Assembly (NCBI RefSeq): GCF_965227725.1
Contig: NZ_CBDDGH010000006.1
Coordinates: forward strand, 124,001-188,000
Length of the DNA stretch: 64,000 nucleotides
Direction: 5' to 3'
Origin: Shimia sp965227725
GTDB taxonomy: Bacteria > Pseudomonadota > Alphaproteobacteria > Rhodobacterales > Rhodobacteraceae
A program made the translations under genes and the position numbers. Shown here piece by piece: positions 44,022 to 52,734 of the stretch (positions are counted from its first letter, which is position 1; every line of letters starts with the position of its first letter). The notes below the pieces were generated by a model. That model worked only from the letters and a program-made list of their open reading frames with translations, did no database searches and had not been told where the DNA came from.

Positions 44022-44963
44022 GTGAGATTTACCCTCAAACAACTTCAGTACTTTGACGCGGCGCTGCGCACTGGCTCAATTGCGCGGGCTTCTGTGGAGA
44101 TGAAGATCTCGCAATCTTCGATCACCGCAGCGATCGACATGATCGAAAGCACCACTCAGGCGGAATTGCTGCGGCGGATGCCTGCCAAAGGGATTGTTCC
44201 GACAGACAAAGGGATTGAGATCGGCGCCCGCATTCGGGATTTTCTGGAGCAAGCGCGTATTTTTGAATCCGATCTGCTGACACTGACCGGCGATCCGGCG
44301 GGGACGCTGCGACTGGGGTGCTATGCGCCGACGGCCCCATATGTCTTGCCGCCAATCCTCAAACGGATTTCGCAGGACTTTCCGCATATCCGTGTAGAAA
44401 TCAAAGAAGGCGACATGCTGAGCATTGCTGAAATGCTGAACAGCGGGGTTGTTGATCTGGCGCTGACCTATCGGCGTGCGGCCCCTAAGGCTCAGCCCTT
44501 CCTGCCTATGTTCAAGGCCGCACCCATTGCGATGATCCCGGATGTTTCTCCGTTGGTGCAGAAGGATCAGGTGGCCTTGTCCGATCTGGCTGATTTGCCT
44601 ATGATCCTTTTGGATTTGCCCGGTGCCCCCGATTATTTTGATGCGCTTTTTACCGCAGAAGGATTGCGCCCGCGCATAGGTCATACCACCAAAAGCTCTT
44701 CGGTGCTGCGCGGGATGGTTGCTGCGGATTTGGGCTATGCGATCCTGAACATCTGCGGCCCGCTGGACCGAATGGGGCAGAATGGCTATGTCACGCGACC
44801 GATTTCTGGCGATCAGGACGCGCCTTTTTACGGGGTCGCCTATACGGGGGCGGGTAAGCGTTCAGCCTTGGTGCGTACAGTTTTGGAAACCTGCAGGGAA
44901 ATTTCAGATCAGGGCGGGTTTGACCATCTGCTCAACCCTTCCGGTAGTCAGGCTACGCAATAA
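44022..44963 (+). CDS. LysR-family transcriptional regulator
   Basis: A 313-residue regulator starting at GTG. The opening RFTLKQLQYFDAALRTGSIA and helix-turn-helix (about 16-50, IARASVEMKISQSSITAAI) are clear; the effector domain follows. It sits between the amidohydrolase/GTPase operon (divergent, 99 bp) and the TRAP/deacylase operon (downstream) and could regulate both. Confidence 0.87.
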   Translation: MRFTLKQLQYFDAALRTGSIARASVEMKISQSSITAAIDMIESTTQAELLRRMPAKGIVPTDKGIEIGARIRDFLEQARIFESDLLTLTGDPAGTLRLGCYAPTAPYVLPPILKRISQDFPHIRVEIKEGDMLSIAEMLNSGVVDLALTYRRAAPKAQPFLPMFKAAPIAMIPDVSPLVQKDQVALSDLADLPMILLDLPGAPDYFDALFTAEGLRPRIGHTTKSSSVLRGMVAADLGYAILNICGPLDRMGQNGYVTRPISGDQDAPFYGVAYTGAGKRSALVRTVLETCREISDQGGFDHLLNPSGSQATQ

Positions 44964-44987
44964 ATCCAAAAAATGTAAGAATACCCC

Positions 44988-45007
44988 CAGAAAACAACTG
45001 TTTTCTG
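44988..45007. promoter_or_regulatory. 20-bp perfect palindrome upstream of the TRAP operon
   Basis: CAGAAAACA (44988-44996), AC, TGTTTTCTG (44999-45007). It lies 24 bp after the LysR stop and 194 bp before dctP. With no T-run after it and a tightly symmetric form, an operator is more likely than a terminator. Confidence 0.45.
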
Positions 45008-45201
45008 CATCAATGGGAATTGAGTAGCGTTTCCTTGTCACACTCATTGGAGTGGGGCCTGAGAACCCCGCGATTGGCTGGTTTTGATGCGCCGGAATTT
45101 GCAGAGCGCAATTTGCCGGTATTGGGCTTGTAGAAACTCAGGACAGACGGGGCAAAAACGGCAAAAGCAGACGCTAAAAGCGCACCAACCAGGAGGATCT
45201 C

Positions 45202-46200
45202 ATGAAATTATGGAACTTGAAGAAGATGGCAGTGCCAGTGCTGGCATTTGCACTCAGCGCAACGAGCACATTGGCCGCCGATATCACGATGAATGTTGGT
45301 TTCGGCGCCCCGGAAGAATCCCTTTACGGCCGGTTCGGCAAGATTTTTCAGCAAAAGGTGGCAGAGCACTCAGATGGCGCAATTGAGGTCAAGCTGCGTT
45401 GCTGCAACCAGATTTCGAGCGAGGATGAAGCGTTTAAGGCCATGCAGCTTGGCACCGTGGACGGCTTCTTCATCACCGCAAACAATGTGTCGCCGCACTG
45501 GTCGCTGATGGATGTGACCGTACTGCCCTACATCTTCCAGAACGCCGAACACCTGGACCGTGTGCTGAATGGCGAGGTGGGCCAGCAGATGAAAGACCAG
45601 CTGCAGGCAGACACCAGCGTGCACCTGCTGGCCTTTGGTCCGGCGCTCTACCGCGATTTTTACAATTCGGTGCGTCCGGTGAACACGATGGCGGATATGG
45701 AAGGGCTGAAAATCCGGGTGCCCAAGAACGAGGTGATGATCGCCACGTTTGAGGCCTTTGGCGCAAATCCCGTGCCGCTGGCGTGGTCAGAAACGCCGAC
45801 CGCCCTGCAAACCGGCACTGTGGATGGTGGTGACAACGGCACCTCCTTCATTCGAGACATGAAATTTTTCGAGTTTGAGCCGCATCTCGTCATCCTAGAG
45901 CATTTTGTGGCCTTTGCTCCTCTGTTTGCATCCGACAACTTCATGAAGAAGCTGAGTGATGAGCAGCGCGCGCAGATTCTGGCGGCGGCCGAGGAAGCGG
46001 GGGCTGAGTATGCCGCTCAGGTTGCGACTGAGACCGAAGAGGTCCGCAAGTGGTTGGTGGAAGAAGGTGGCATGGCGCGCACCGATCCGGACCGCAGCGA
46101 TTTCATCGCAGCAGCGAAAGGCGTTCAGCAAGAGTTTGCAGAACAGCGCGGTGAGGAGTTCATCGCACTGGTGAACGCGATCCAGGCCGCAGCTGAATAA
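45202..46200 (+). CDS. TRAP transporter substrate-binding protein (DctP family)
   Basis: A 332-residue periplasmic solute receptor. Signal peptide about 1-26 (VLAFALSATSTLA), then DITMNVGFGAPEESLYGRF. The segment GLKIRVPKNEVMIATFEAFGANPVP contains the conserved carboxylate-binding arginine of DctP proteins. Strong ribosome site AGGAGG. The ligand is probably a carboxylated compound that the neighbouring deacylase/amidohydrolase can process. Confidence 0.9.
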   Translation: MKLWNLKKMAVPVLAFALSATSTLAADITMNVGFGAPEESLYGRFGKIFQQKVAEHSDGAIEVKLRCCNQISSEDEAFKAMQLGTVDGFFITANNVSPHWSLMDVTVLPYIFQNAEHLDRVLNGEVGQQMKDQLQADTSVHLLAFGPALYRDFYNSVRPVNTMADMEGLKIRVPKNEVMIATFEAFGANPVPLAWSETPTALQTGTVDGGDNGTSFIRDMKFFEFEPHLVILEHFVAFAPLFASDNFMKKLSDEQRAQILAAAEEAGAEYAAQVATETEEVRKWLVEEGGMARTDPDRSDFIAAAKGVQQEFAEQRGEEFIALVNAIQAAAE

Positions 46201-46277
46201 ACCTAAGATTGGGGCACTCTGAACGGGTGCCCCAGTTCGCTTAGTAAGAGCCGGCAACGGATGGGGAATAAAACAAT

Positions 46278-46817
46278 ATGAATGGTCTGAGGTGGCTCGA
46301 GCGGCACTTCGAGGAGTTGATTTGCTGCACCTGCCTTGCGGTGATCGCGGTGGCGGTGTTTGCGCAGGTGGTGGCGCGCTATGTTTTTCAGGTGGCGCTG
46401 CACTGGACTGAGGAAACAGCCGCAATTTGCATGGTTTGGGCGGTTTACATGGGCGCATCGCTTTGTGTGCGCGAGAGGTTCCACATCCGCATTATGGTTG
46501 CCGTGCAGGCGTTGCCTGTTGGCATAGGCAAGATTGTTATCTTCATAGCGGACCTATTTTGGGCGTTCTTCTGTCTTTTCATGCTGAAAATCAGCGTGGA
46601 TTACCTCGCGGTTTTCTGGCGGTTTCCAGAAACTAGCCCCAGCTTGGGCATCAACCAATTCTACCCGCAAACCATCTTGGTGATCGGCTATGGCCTGATG
46701 CTGATCCGCCTTGTGCAAACCTATTTCACTTGGTGGCGTGACGGGCGAAACGGGCTTCCGGGCATGTTGAATGAGGAGTGGGAAGCAACGTCCAAGGATC
46801 AGGAGCATCAGATATGA
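46278..46817 (+). CDS. TRAP transporter small permease (DctQ family)
   Basis: A 179-residue protein with four membrane segments and VFAQVVARYVF plus WTEETAAICMVWAVYMGA, standard DctQ motifs. It couples the binding protein to the large permease. 77 bp after dctP; its stop overlaps the dctM start (ATATGA). Confidence 0.9.
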   Translation: MNGLRWLERHFEELICCTCLAVIAVAVFAQVVARYVFQVALHWTEETAAICMVWAVYMGASLCVRERFHIRIMVAVQALPVGIGKIVIFIADLFWAFFCLFMLKISVDYLAVFWRFPETSPSLGINQFYPQTILVIGYGLMLIRLVQTYFTWWRDGRNGLPGMLNEEWEATSKDQEHQI

Positions 46818-48103
46818 GTGCATTGATGATCCTGGCCATTGCCTTTGTGGTGTTGACCATTATGGGCGTGCCGCTGTTTGTGTCGGTGGGGCTGACCACC
46901 GCGCTGGCGCTTTACCTGATCGACATCCCTTACACCTTGATGGCGCAAACCGGCTACGGCAGCCTGACACCTTTCCCGTTGTTGACCATTCCTCTTTTCG
47001 TGCTCGCCGGTCGGTTGATGGAAGTGGGCGGGATGGCCACCCGCATGATCTCGATCGCGACCAATCTGGTGGGGGCCTATCGCGGCTCGATGGGGCTGGT
47101 GACGGTTTTTGCCTGCATGCTGTTTGCAGCCCTGTCCGGCTCAGGCCCTGCGACAACGGCGGCGATTGGATCGGTCACTGTGCCTGCGATGAAGCGCGAA
47201 GGCTATGACGTGCCGTTTGCGGCCGCCATCACAGCCAGCGCCGGCGCGCTGGGGAGTTTGATCCCGCCGTCAAATCTGCTGATCATCTATGGACTTGTTT
47301 CAGAAACATCGATCCCACGTCTTTTTCTGGCAGGGCTGATCCCCGGTGTCTTGGTCACGGCCCTGCTGATGATCACCACCTATATCGTCGCGCGTCGCCG
47401 TGGCTATGGCGGAGATGGTGAGCGTTTCTCTTGGGGGCCGTTCCTGCGTGCCGCATGGGATGGCAAATGGTCCATCGGGGCACCGGTTCTGATCCTTGGC
47501 GGCATCTATGGCGGTGTCTTTACCCCTACCGAGGCCGCGGGCGTTGCGGTGTTCTATTCTCTGTTTGTGGGCTTTTTCATCTACCGTGAACTGACCCTTA
47601 AAAAGCTAATCGAAGCCCTGCGGTTCACCTCTTTGCTGACCGGCATTCTGATTTTGCTGACGCCGACACTGGCCTTTGGTCAGTTGACCGCTTTTTACGA
47701 TGTGCCCACAGCCGTGCAGGACGGTATCACTTCGATCACCGACAATAAGTTTCTCGTGCTGCTGCTGATCGGAGTTTTCTACATCTTCATCGGGACGTTC
47801 ATGGAGTCCTTGGCGCAAATCGTGTTGTTCACGGCGGTGTTCCTCCCGCTGGTCAGCTCGTTGGGCGTTGATCCGGTCATGTTTGGGATTTTCACCGTGA
47901 TCACGTGCGAGATCGGCTTCCTGACGCCACCGCTGGGCGCAAACCTGACCGTAGCGGCGCGCATCTCCGGGGTGTCGATCGAGCGGATATCGGTCGCGGT
48001 TCTGCCGTTCATTCTGGCCTATGTGATTGGCATGGTGATCCTGATCTTCTTCCCGGATCTCACAACGTTCCTGCCCGATTGGCTCTACGGAGAAGCGAAA
48101 TAG
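46814..48103 (+). CDS. TRAP transporter large permease (DctM family)
   Basis: A 429-residue membrane protein with about twelve segments; LFAALSGSGPATTAAIGSV and LIPPSNLLIIYG are the DctM signatures and FLTPPLGANL the C-terminal one. Sodium-coupled import. ATG 46814 inside ATGA at the dctQ stop is the coupled start. Confidence 0.92.
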   Translation: MSALMILAIAFVVLTIMGVPLFVSVGLTTALALYLIDIPYTLMAQTGYGSLTPFPLLTIPLFVLAGRLMEVGGMATRMISIATNLVGAYRGSMGLVTVFACMLFAALSGSGPATTAAIGSVTVPAMKREGYDVPFAAAITASAGALGSLIPPSNLLIIYGLVSETSIPRLFLAGLIPGVLVTALLMITTYIVARRRGYGGDGERFSWGPFLRAAWDGKWSIGAPVLILGGIYGGVFTPTEAAGVAVFYSLFVGFFIYRELTLKKLIEALRFTSLLTGILILLTPTLAFGQLTAFYDVPTAVQDGITSITDNKFLVLLLIGVFYIFIGTFMESLAQIVLFTAVFLPLVSSLGVDPVMFGIFTVITCEIGFLTPPLGANLTVAARISGVSIERISVAVLPFILAYVIGMVILIFFPDLTTFLPDWLYGEAK

Positions 48104-48112
48104 GAGGCTGAC

Positions 48113-49726
48113 ATGTTCGATCTTGTTCTCAAAGGCGGCACCATTGTCGACGGCACGGGGCAGGATGGGTATGTCGGCGACCTAGCGGTTACCGGGCAGC
48201 AGATCAGCGCTGTCTTGCCAGCAGGGGAGCTGACGGGGCGGAAAGGGGCGCGGGAGATTGATGTCTCAGGCCTGATCGTCGCGCCGGGCTTCATCGATAT
48301 GCACACGCATTCTGATTTCACCCTGATTGCCGATGGCCGCGCTGAAAGCCAGGTGCACCAAGGGGTGACAACTGAAGTCATCGGCCAATGCGGCATCAGT
48401 TGCGCGCCGGTCAATAGCCCCGGCGATATCAGCCGCGTTGCGCCCTGGTACACCGATCAGGCCAAGCATGACACCTGGCTGGGGTTTGGCGACTATCTTG
48501 ACGTGCTTGACCGGACCGAGCTGGGAGTGAACGTGATGGCCTTTGTCGGTCATGGCACTGTTCACCGTGCGGTGCTGGGCGATCAGCTCCATCCCGGTGA
48601 GGCCGAAGACGTGGCTGCAATGGCTCGGCTGGTTGATCAGTGCATGGATGAGGGGGCAGGCGGCTTTTCCTCAGGGCTGGAGTATTTCCCCGGCAGTCTT
48701 GCCTCCCCCGAGCATCTGGTCCCCATGTGTGAGGTCGCTGCGAAGTACAAGCGCCTTTACGCGACCCATGTGCGCAACCGAGACACCCATTATGACCTTG
48801 GTTTTGCCGAGGCGATCGCAACGGCCCGGCAATCGGGCGCGAAGCTGCAGATCAGCCATATTCAACCGAAATTCGGCGCGCCCGACTATGCGATGGATCA
48901 TACTCTTGAGATGATCGAGTTGGCGCGGCGCCACGATGTGGATATCGCCTTTGATGTTATCCCGCATGACTGGAACCACACGCTGATGGCTGCGATCTTG
49001 CCGAAATGGGCTCAAGCTGGCTCCATTGACGATGTGCTTGCCCGGTTGGCGGATCCTGAATGCCGCGCGCGTATCAAAGCCAACCCTCAACCCATGTGGC
49101 TGATCGTCAAGGCGGAGAAATGGTCAGATATTGTGTTGCTGAATGCCACCGTCAACAAAGATATCGTCGGAGCCGACTTTGCCGAGATCGGCCGGATGAG
49201 AAACTGTCATCCCTACGATGCGGTGCTCGATATTCTGCTGGAAGAGGGCGATTACCTGATGGCGTGTATGTGGTCTTCTAAGTCCTTTCGCAATGCAGAT
49301 GTCGAGATGTGTCTGGAGCAGCCGGAATGCGCTGTCATCTCAGACACCGTCGCGATCGCAAATGAAGGTGTGTTGAAAGACCACATTGGGTCACTCTCAG
49401 GCTATGGCTGGGCCGCGCGGTTTTTACAGTACTATGTGCGCGACAAGGCGGTGCTCTCGCTTGAGCAGGGCGTGGCCAAGCTGACGTCCATTCCCGCCAA
49501 CCGCCTTGGGCTGAAAAATCGGGGGGTTCTGGCGAAAGGGCAGCAGGCTGATATCTGTGTCTTTGATCAGGTCAACATCGCGAGCAACGCCACCGCCAAA
49601 CACCCCCGCCGGTATGCTTCGGGCATTGCTCATGTCCTGGTGAATGGATCGCTTGCCATGGAGAACGGCCAGCGTACGTTGAAGAATTCGGGGCAGATTT
49701 TGCGTGATTTTGGTGTTTCTTCTTAA
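48113..49726 (+). CDS. D-aminoacylase-type N-acyl amino acid amidohydrolase
   Basis: A 537-residue amidohydrolase. GFIDMHTHSDFTL carries the HxH metal ligands; QCGISCAP holds the cysteine that ligates metal in D-aminoacylases; GFSSGLEYFPGSLA and QISHIQPKFG are further family segments. It would release a free amino acid from an N-acyl (D-)amino acid or related amide taken up by the TRAP system encoded immediately upstream (9 bp gap). Confidence 0.83.
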   Translation: MFDLVLKGGTIVDGTGQDGYVGDLAVTGQQISAVLPAGELTGRKGAREIDVSGLIVAPGFIDMHTHSDFTLIADGRAESQVHQGVTTEVIGQCGISCAPVNSPGDISRVAPWYTDQAKHDTWLGFGDYLDVLDRTELGVNVMAFVGHGTVHRAVLGDQLHPGEAEDVAAMARLVDQCMDEGAGGFSSGLEYFPGSLASPEHLVPMCEVAAKYKRLYATHVRNRDTHYDLGFAEAIATARQSGAKLQISHIQPKFGAPDYAMDHTLEMIELARRHDVDIAFDVIPHDWNHTLMAAILPKWAQAGSIDDVLARLADPECRARIKANPQPMWLIVKAEKWSDIVLLNATVNKDIVGADFAEIGRMRNCHPYDAVLDILLEEGDYLMACMWSSKSFRNADVEMCLEQPECAVISDTVAIANEGVLKDHIGSLSGYGWAARFLQYYVRDKAVLSLEQGVAKLTSIPANRLGLKNRGVLAKGQQADICVFDQVNIASNATAKHPRRYASGIAHVLVNGSLAMENGQRTLKNSGQILRDFGVSS

Positions 49727-50086
49727 CCCCTTAAAGCTGCGCGTAATTCTGGTGTCTGTCTGAGTGCGGAAATGACATACAAGTCGTATTCAGACCAGCA
49801 CGTTGAAGTTTTTGCGTAAGGACGACGCGCATTTGTATGGAGGTATTGGTGTAGGCTGCGCGTGTCGCACCGGTGGCTTTCGGACAATAACTTTAACTTG
49901 CGGCAAGAAGTCCCGTGGGATGGGGTGGCGGCAGTTTTCAGAGGTGCGAGCGCTTCAAAAAGAGGCTGAGTGGCAGGTGTACGCTGATGGCGCGTTTGGT
50001 CAGGTCTGGCGAAAATGAGGTTCGGACGTCATTCGGCAGACAAGGCTAGGTCGCGATCTGGCGACTGCCCCTCTCGGCAAAGCTGG
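49727..50086. other. Gap left of the IS remnant, no gene seen
   Basis: About 360 bp with short open frames on the plus strand only; none has a ribosome site or recognisable product. Confidence 0.4.
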
Positions 50087-50560
50087 CTATGCCAAATCAC
50101 CTGACGGGCAATGGAAGAACGGATACTTGGTGAATACCCGGTCGATCTCTTTCATCATCGCCAACCTGTCAGCATCGATCCCGACTGAGGTATGGTAGAA
50201 CGCCGACCGCCACAGCTGCATCAGCTTGCCTTGCAAACTGATACCCAGCTCGGGGTGATCCCGCTGGATCATAGACCGCTTCTTTGCCAGGATCACCTTT
50301 CGAGCCCTTCCGGCAAAAAATCTCCTACAGGTACAGCCTCCCGATCTTTAGGTACCGCTCTTTAACTTCTGCTTCTGTCGATCGCTTGACGCCTCCAAGT
50401 CTTGGCCTGATTTGTATGTAACTGATGTTTCGCTGCGATCTCCTGCACGGTCTTGTCGCCACGCAGTGCCTCCAAGGCCACCTTGGCCTTAAACTGATCT
50501 GTAAAGTTCCGGGGCTTTGCTATTTTCGCATCCCTTCAGAGGTTTAGGATACATCTTAGC
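50087..50560 (-). pseudogene. Decayed IS3-family transposase (orfA and start of orfB)
   Basis: Minus-strand reading gives an orfA-type helix-turn-helix segment, KPRNFTDQFKAKVALEAL through AKHQLHTNQAKTW (about 50395-50520). Then TEAEVKERYLKIGRLYL ends at a stop, and a shifted frame gives DFLPEGLER, equivalent to VERDFLAEGL at the orfA end. Next comes an orfB-like start (HPELGISLQGKLMQLWRSAFYH, 50087-50296) with DRVFTKYPFF, after which homology ends. At least one frameshift and a 3' truncation make it non-functional. Terminal repeats could not be defined. Confidence 0.75.
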
Positions 50561-50787
50561 CAACTGCCCAGCTTTCTGGTACCAAGTCCGGTGGCTCGAA
50601 ACTAAGAGGCTGCGGTTCCAAGAGATCACGTAAGTAATAGTGCTTTGATATCTGTTGTTTAGAAAGCCTTTCTCTCAAATTTCCACACTATCGCAAGTGC
50701 AAGTAAGCCAATCCAATGCCTGGCCGTTAACTTGTTCGATAAGTTCTCTTTCACCAAAAACCTCTGGGCAGTGGAAAGTCTGTCACC
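50561..50787. other. Gap right of the IS remnant
   Basis: About 230 bp without a gene; CAGCCTCTTAG-like sequence on the minus strand near 50611 may mark the old outer edge of the element. Confidence 0.3.
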
Positions 50788-52197
50788 TTAATTCATATCA
50801 TTCAAAAGGCGACCATGTTTCCGAGTTTGCGAGAGCAGATCGCTTAGAGTGTGGCAGCCACGCGCGGAGAGCATGGGCAGCATGCGACAGAGGACTTCGG
50901 CAGTGGCAAGGGCATCTCCAAGCGCTGTGTGGCGGCGGTGGGGCGGGATCGTTACGCCAAGTCGTTCACACAGAGCATCCAAAGTATGCTTCTCAGATGT
51001 TCCAAAGAGCACTGCGGAGAGCAAGACAGTGTCCAAAATTGGATGAGGCCAATCGATCTGCATTTCGTTGCCGTGTCGATGCATAAAGGCCATGTCAAAG
51101 GGTGCGTTGTGCGCCACGATCACTGAGTCTCGGGCAAAATGGTGGAACTTGGTGACCAAGGTTTTGGGCGGTGGTGCGTCTGTGACCATCGCGTCGGTAA
51201 TGTGATGGATACGTGTGGAGGCTGCAGGGATTGGTCGGCCAGGATTGGCCAATTGGTCAATTTCTTCGCCATAAATGATCTGATTGCGGAACACGCGTAC
51301 AGCCCCGAGCTGTAAGATTTCGTCTTTATGGGGCAGCAGCCCAGTGGTCTCGCAATCGAAAACCACAAATGGAGTCTGATCTAACCTACGATTGTGCAAT
51401 TTGTCTGATGTGCGGTCTGACAATAGTTGGAAATCATACGTCAGGTTGGCGACCGTAGCCGCTTTGGGCTTCGCTGACGCCGGCTCCAAACAGATGAGAT
51501 ACCCAGTTTCAGAGCGTCGTTTCTGAACACTTACATTGGAGATCTTTGCTCCGTCCTGTCGGTTCAGCGTGATACCAGAAAGCAGCGCTCCGTTAGCGGC
51601 GCGCGCTTTACTGACGCGCCAAGTTTCGGCGTCAAAATAGTCAGACATGGCCGCGTTCAGGCGCATGGGGGCAATCTGTGACAGACACGCTGCGGCCTCG
51701 CTGTTATAGAGGACGATGCGATCGTCATCGCCGACCACCAGTAACCCTGTCGGTAGGTCCCGGAGAACATCTGACATTTGTGCAAGCTCTTCCCGGATGA
51801 CTTCGGTTTCATCCGCTACTTTCTGCGACATCGCCGAACGGGAGCTATCGAGTGTGCTACTTATAGACTCCGCGGCAGATGCAAGATCCCCAAGATAGCG
51901 CGCGCCATGTGTATCCACTTCTCCTGCCCCCGCGTGCGCACGTGCGCGAAGCGTGGTGGCTAGGGCTTGTATGGGCTTGGCGACGTTCTCATCAAAGAGA
52001 AGCCAGATGCCAGTCACAAGTCCCAAAAAACCGAAGCCAGCGAGCAGTCCGGCTGTGATGAAGCCATTTGAAATGCCATCAGATAGCGCACTTCGAAAAC
52101 CTACCACCAGCGCAGCGTTCATTATCAGCATGCCGCCTAAGGCCAGCAGGGCAAAGAACAGAAGAACACGCAATCTCAGAGAAAGTCGGGACAACAT
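50788..52197 (-). CDS. Membrane-anchored sensor-like DnaQ-type 3'-5' exonuclease
   Basis: A 469-residue protein with unusual architecture. Two membrane segments (about 10-35 and 45-70) are followed by a HAMP-like linker (ENVAKPIQALATTL), a helical stretch, a PAS-like domain (about 145-230, LLVVGDDDRIVLYN) and a DEDDh exonuclease domain. The exonuclease has VVFDCETTGLLP (Exo I), HNAPFDMAFM (Exo II) and HTALGDALAT (Exo III). No Toprim or polymerase part. The start ATG overlaps the previous stop (TGATG). Architecture suggests nuclease activity tuned by a membrane or small-molecule signal; the substrate is unknown. Confidence 0.8.
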   Translation of the reverse strand: MLSRLSLRLRVLLFFALLALGGMLIMNAALVVGFRSALSDGISNGFITAGLLAGFGFLGLVTGIWLLFDENVAKPIQALATTLRARAHAGAGEVDTHGARYLGDLASAAESISSTLDSSRSAMSQKVADETEVIREELAQMSDVLRDLPTGLLVVGDDDRIVLYNSEAAACLSQIAPMRLNAAMSDYFDAETWRVSKARAANGALLSGITLNRQDGAKISNVSVQKRRSETGYLICLEPASAKPKAATVANLTYDFQLLSDRTSDKLHNRRLDQTPFVVFDCETTGLLPHKDEILQLGAVRVFRNQIIYGEEIDQLANPGRPIPAASTRIHHITDAMVTDAPPPKTLVTKFHHFARDSVIVAHNAPFDMAFMHRHGNEMQIDWPHPILDTVLLSAVLFGTSEKHTLDALCERLGVTIPPHRRHTALGDALATAEVLCRMLPMLSARGCHTLSDLLSQTRKHGRLLNDMN

Positions 52198-52718
52198 CAA
52201 GAAATCTCACATATGGCCTCGATCAATGGGTCACCTTCGTCTGCGCTCACCCAATCCGCACCATCTAAACTTCCGTCTGCAGCAAACGACACTTCATCTA
52301 TGAGCGCTGCCCGGCGGTTGCTCGCGCAATCTGTGGCTACGTTCAGTCGGTTCAACGGCGACCAGCGGCCGTAAAAGTAGACTTGCCCGAGCCGCATATC
52401 GGGGTGGGCGATGTTGGTTTGGATCGAGGCTGTGTCCACTGCCACAAAGCGTTCGGTGATCGGTACCGCATAAGTCCAGGGCCGCCACATCGCGGAGGTT
52501 TCCACGGTCTCTACCACCTCCAGCCCTTCGGGCAGGGTTGCGGTGGTGCGGCTGAACCAGCTGTATTCAGAGCTTATGCTCACCGCGATCATCACCGCGC
52601 CTGCCGCCACAGGTGTCAGCCATTTGGGAAGACGCCCGCCAGACAGGCGAATGATCAACATCATCAGGCCGGCCCCGGCCACACCGGCAAAAATCACGGC
52701 GAGAAGTTCGAGAAACAT
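52197..52718 (-). CDS. Small membrane-anchored protein of unknown function
   Basis: A 173-residue protein with an N-terminal membrane segment (1-22) and a second (about 35-50), then a soluble tail with the segment MWRPWTYAVPITERFVAV. No family recognised. The chosen ATG has AGGAGG 6 bp upstream. It lies 16 bp after the cNMP/CBS/DUF294 gene and 1 bp overlaps the exonuclease gene, so all three are probably co-expressed. Confidence 0.65.
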   Translation of the reverse strand: MFLELLAVIFAGVAGAGLMMLIIRLSGGRLPKWLTPVAAGAVMIAVSISSEYSWFSRTTATLPEGLEVVETVETSAMWRPWTYAVPITERFVAVDTASIQTNIAHPDMRLGQVYFYGRWSPLNRLNVATDCASNRRAALIDEVSFAADGSLDGADWVSADEGDPLIEAICEIS

Positions 52719-52734
52719 CACTGGCCTCCTAAGC

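Noticed and set aside
44988..45007. Terminator of the LysR gene
   Set aside because: The stem is palindromic but followed by GCATC, with no T-run on either strand, so an operator is the better reading.
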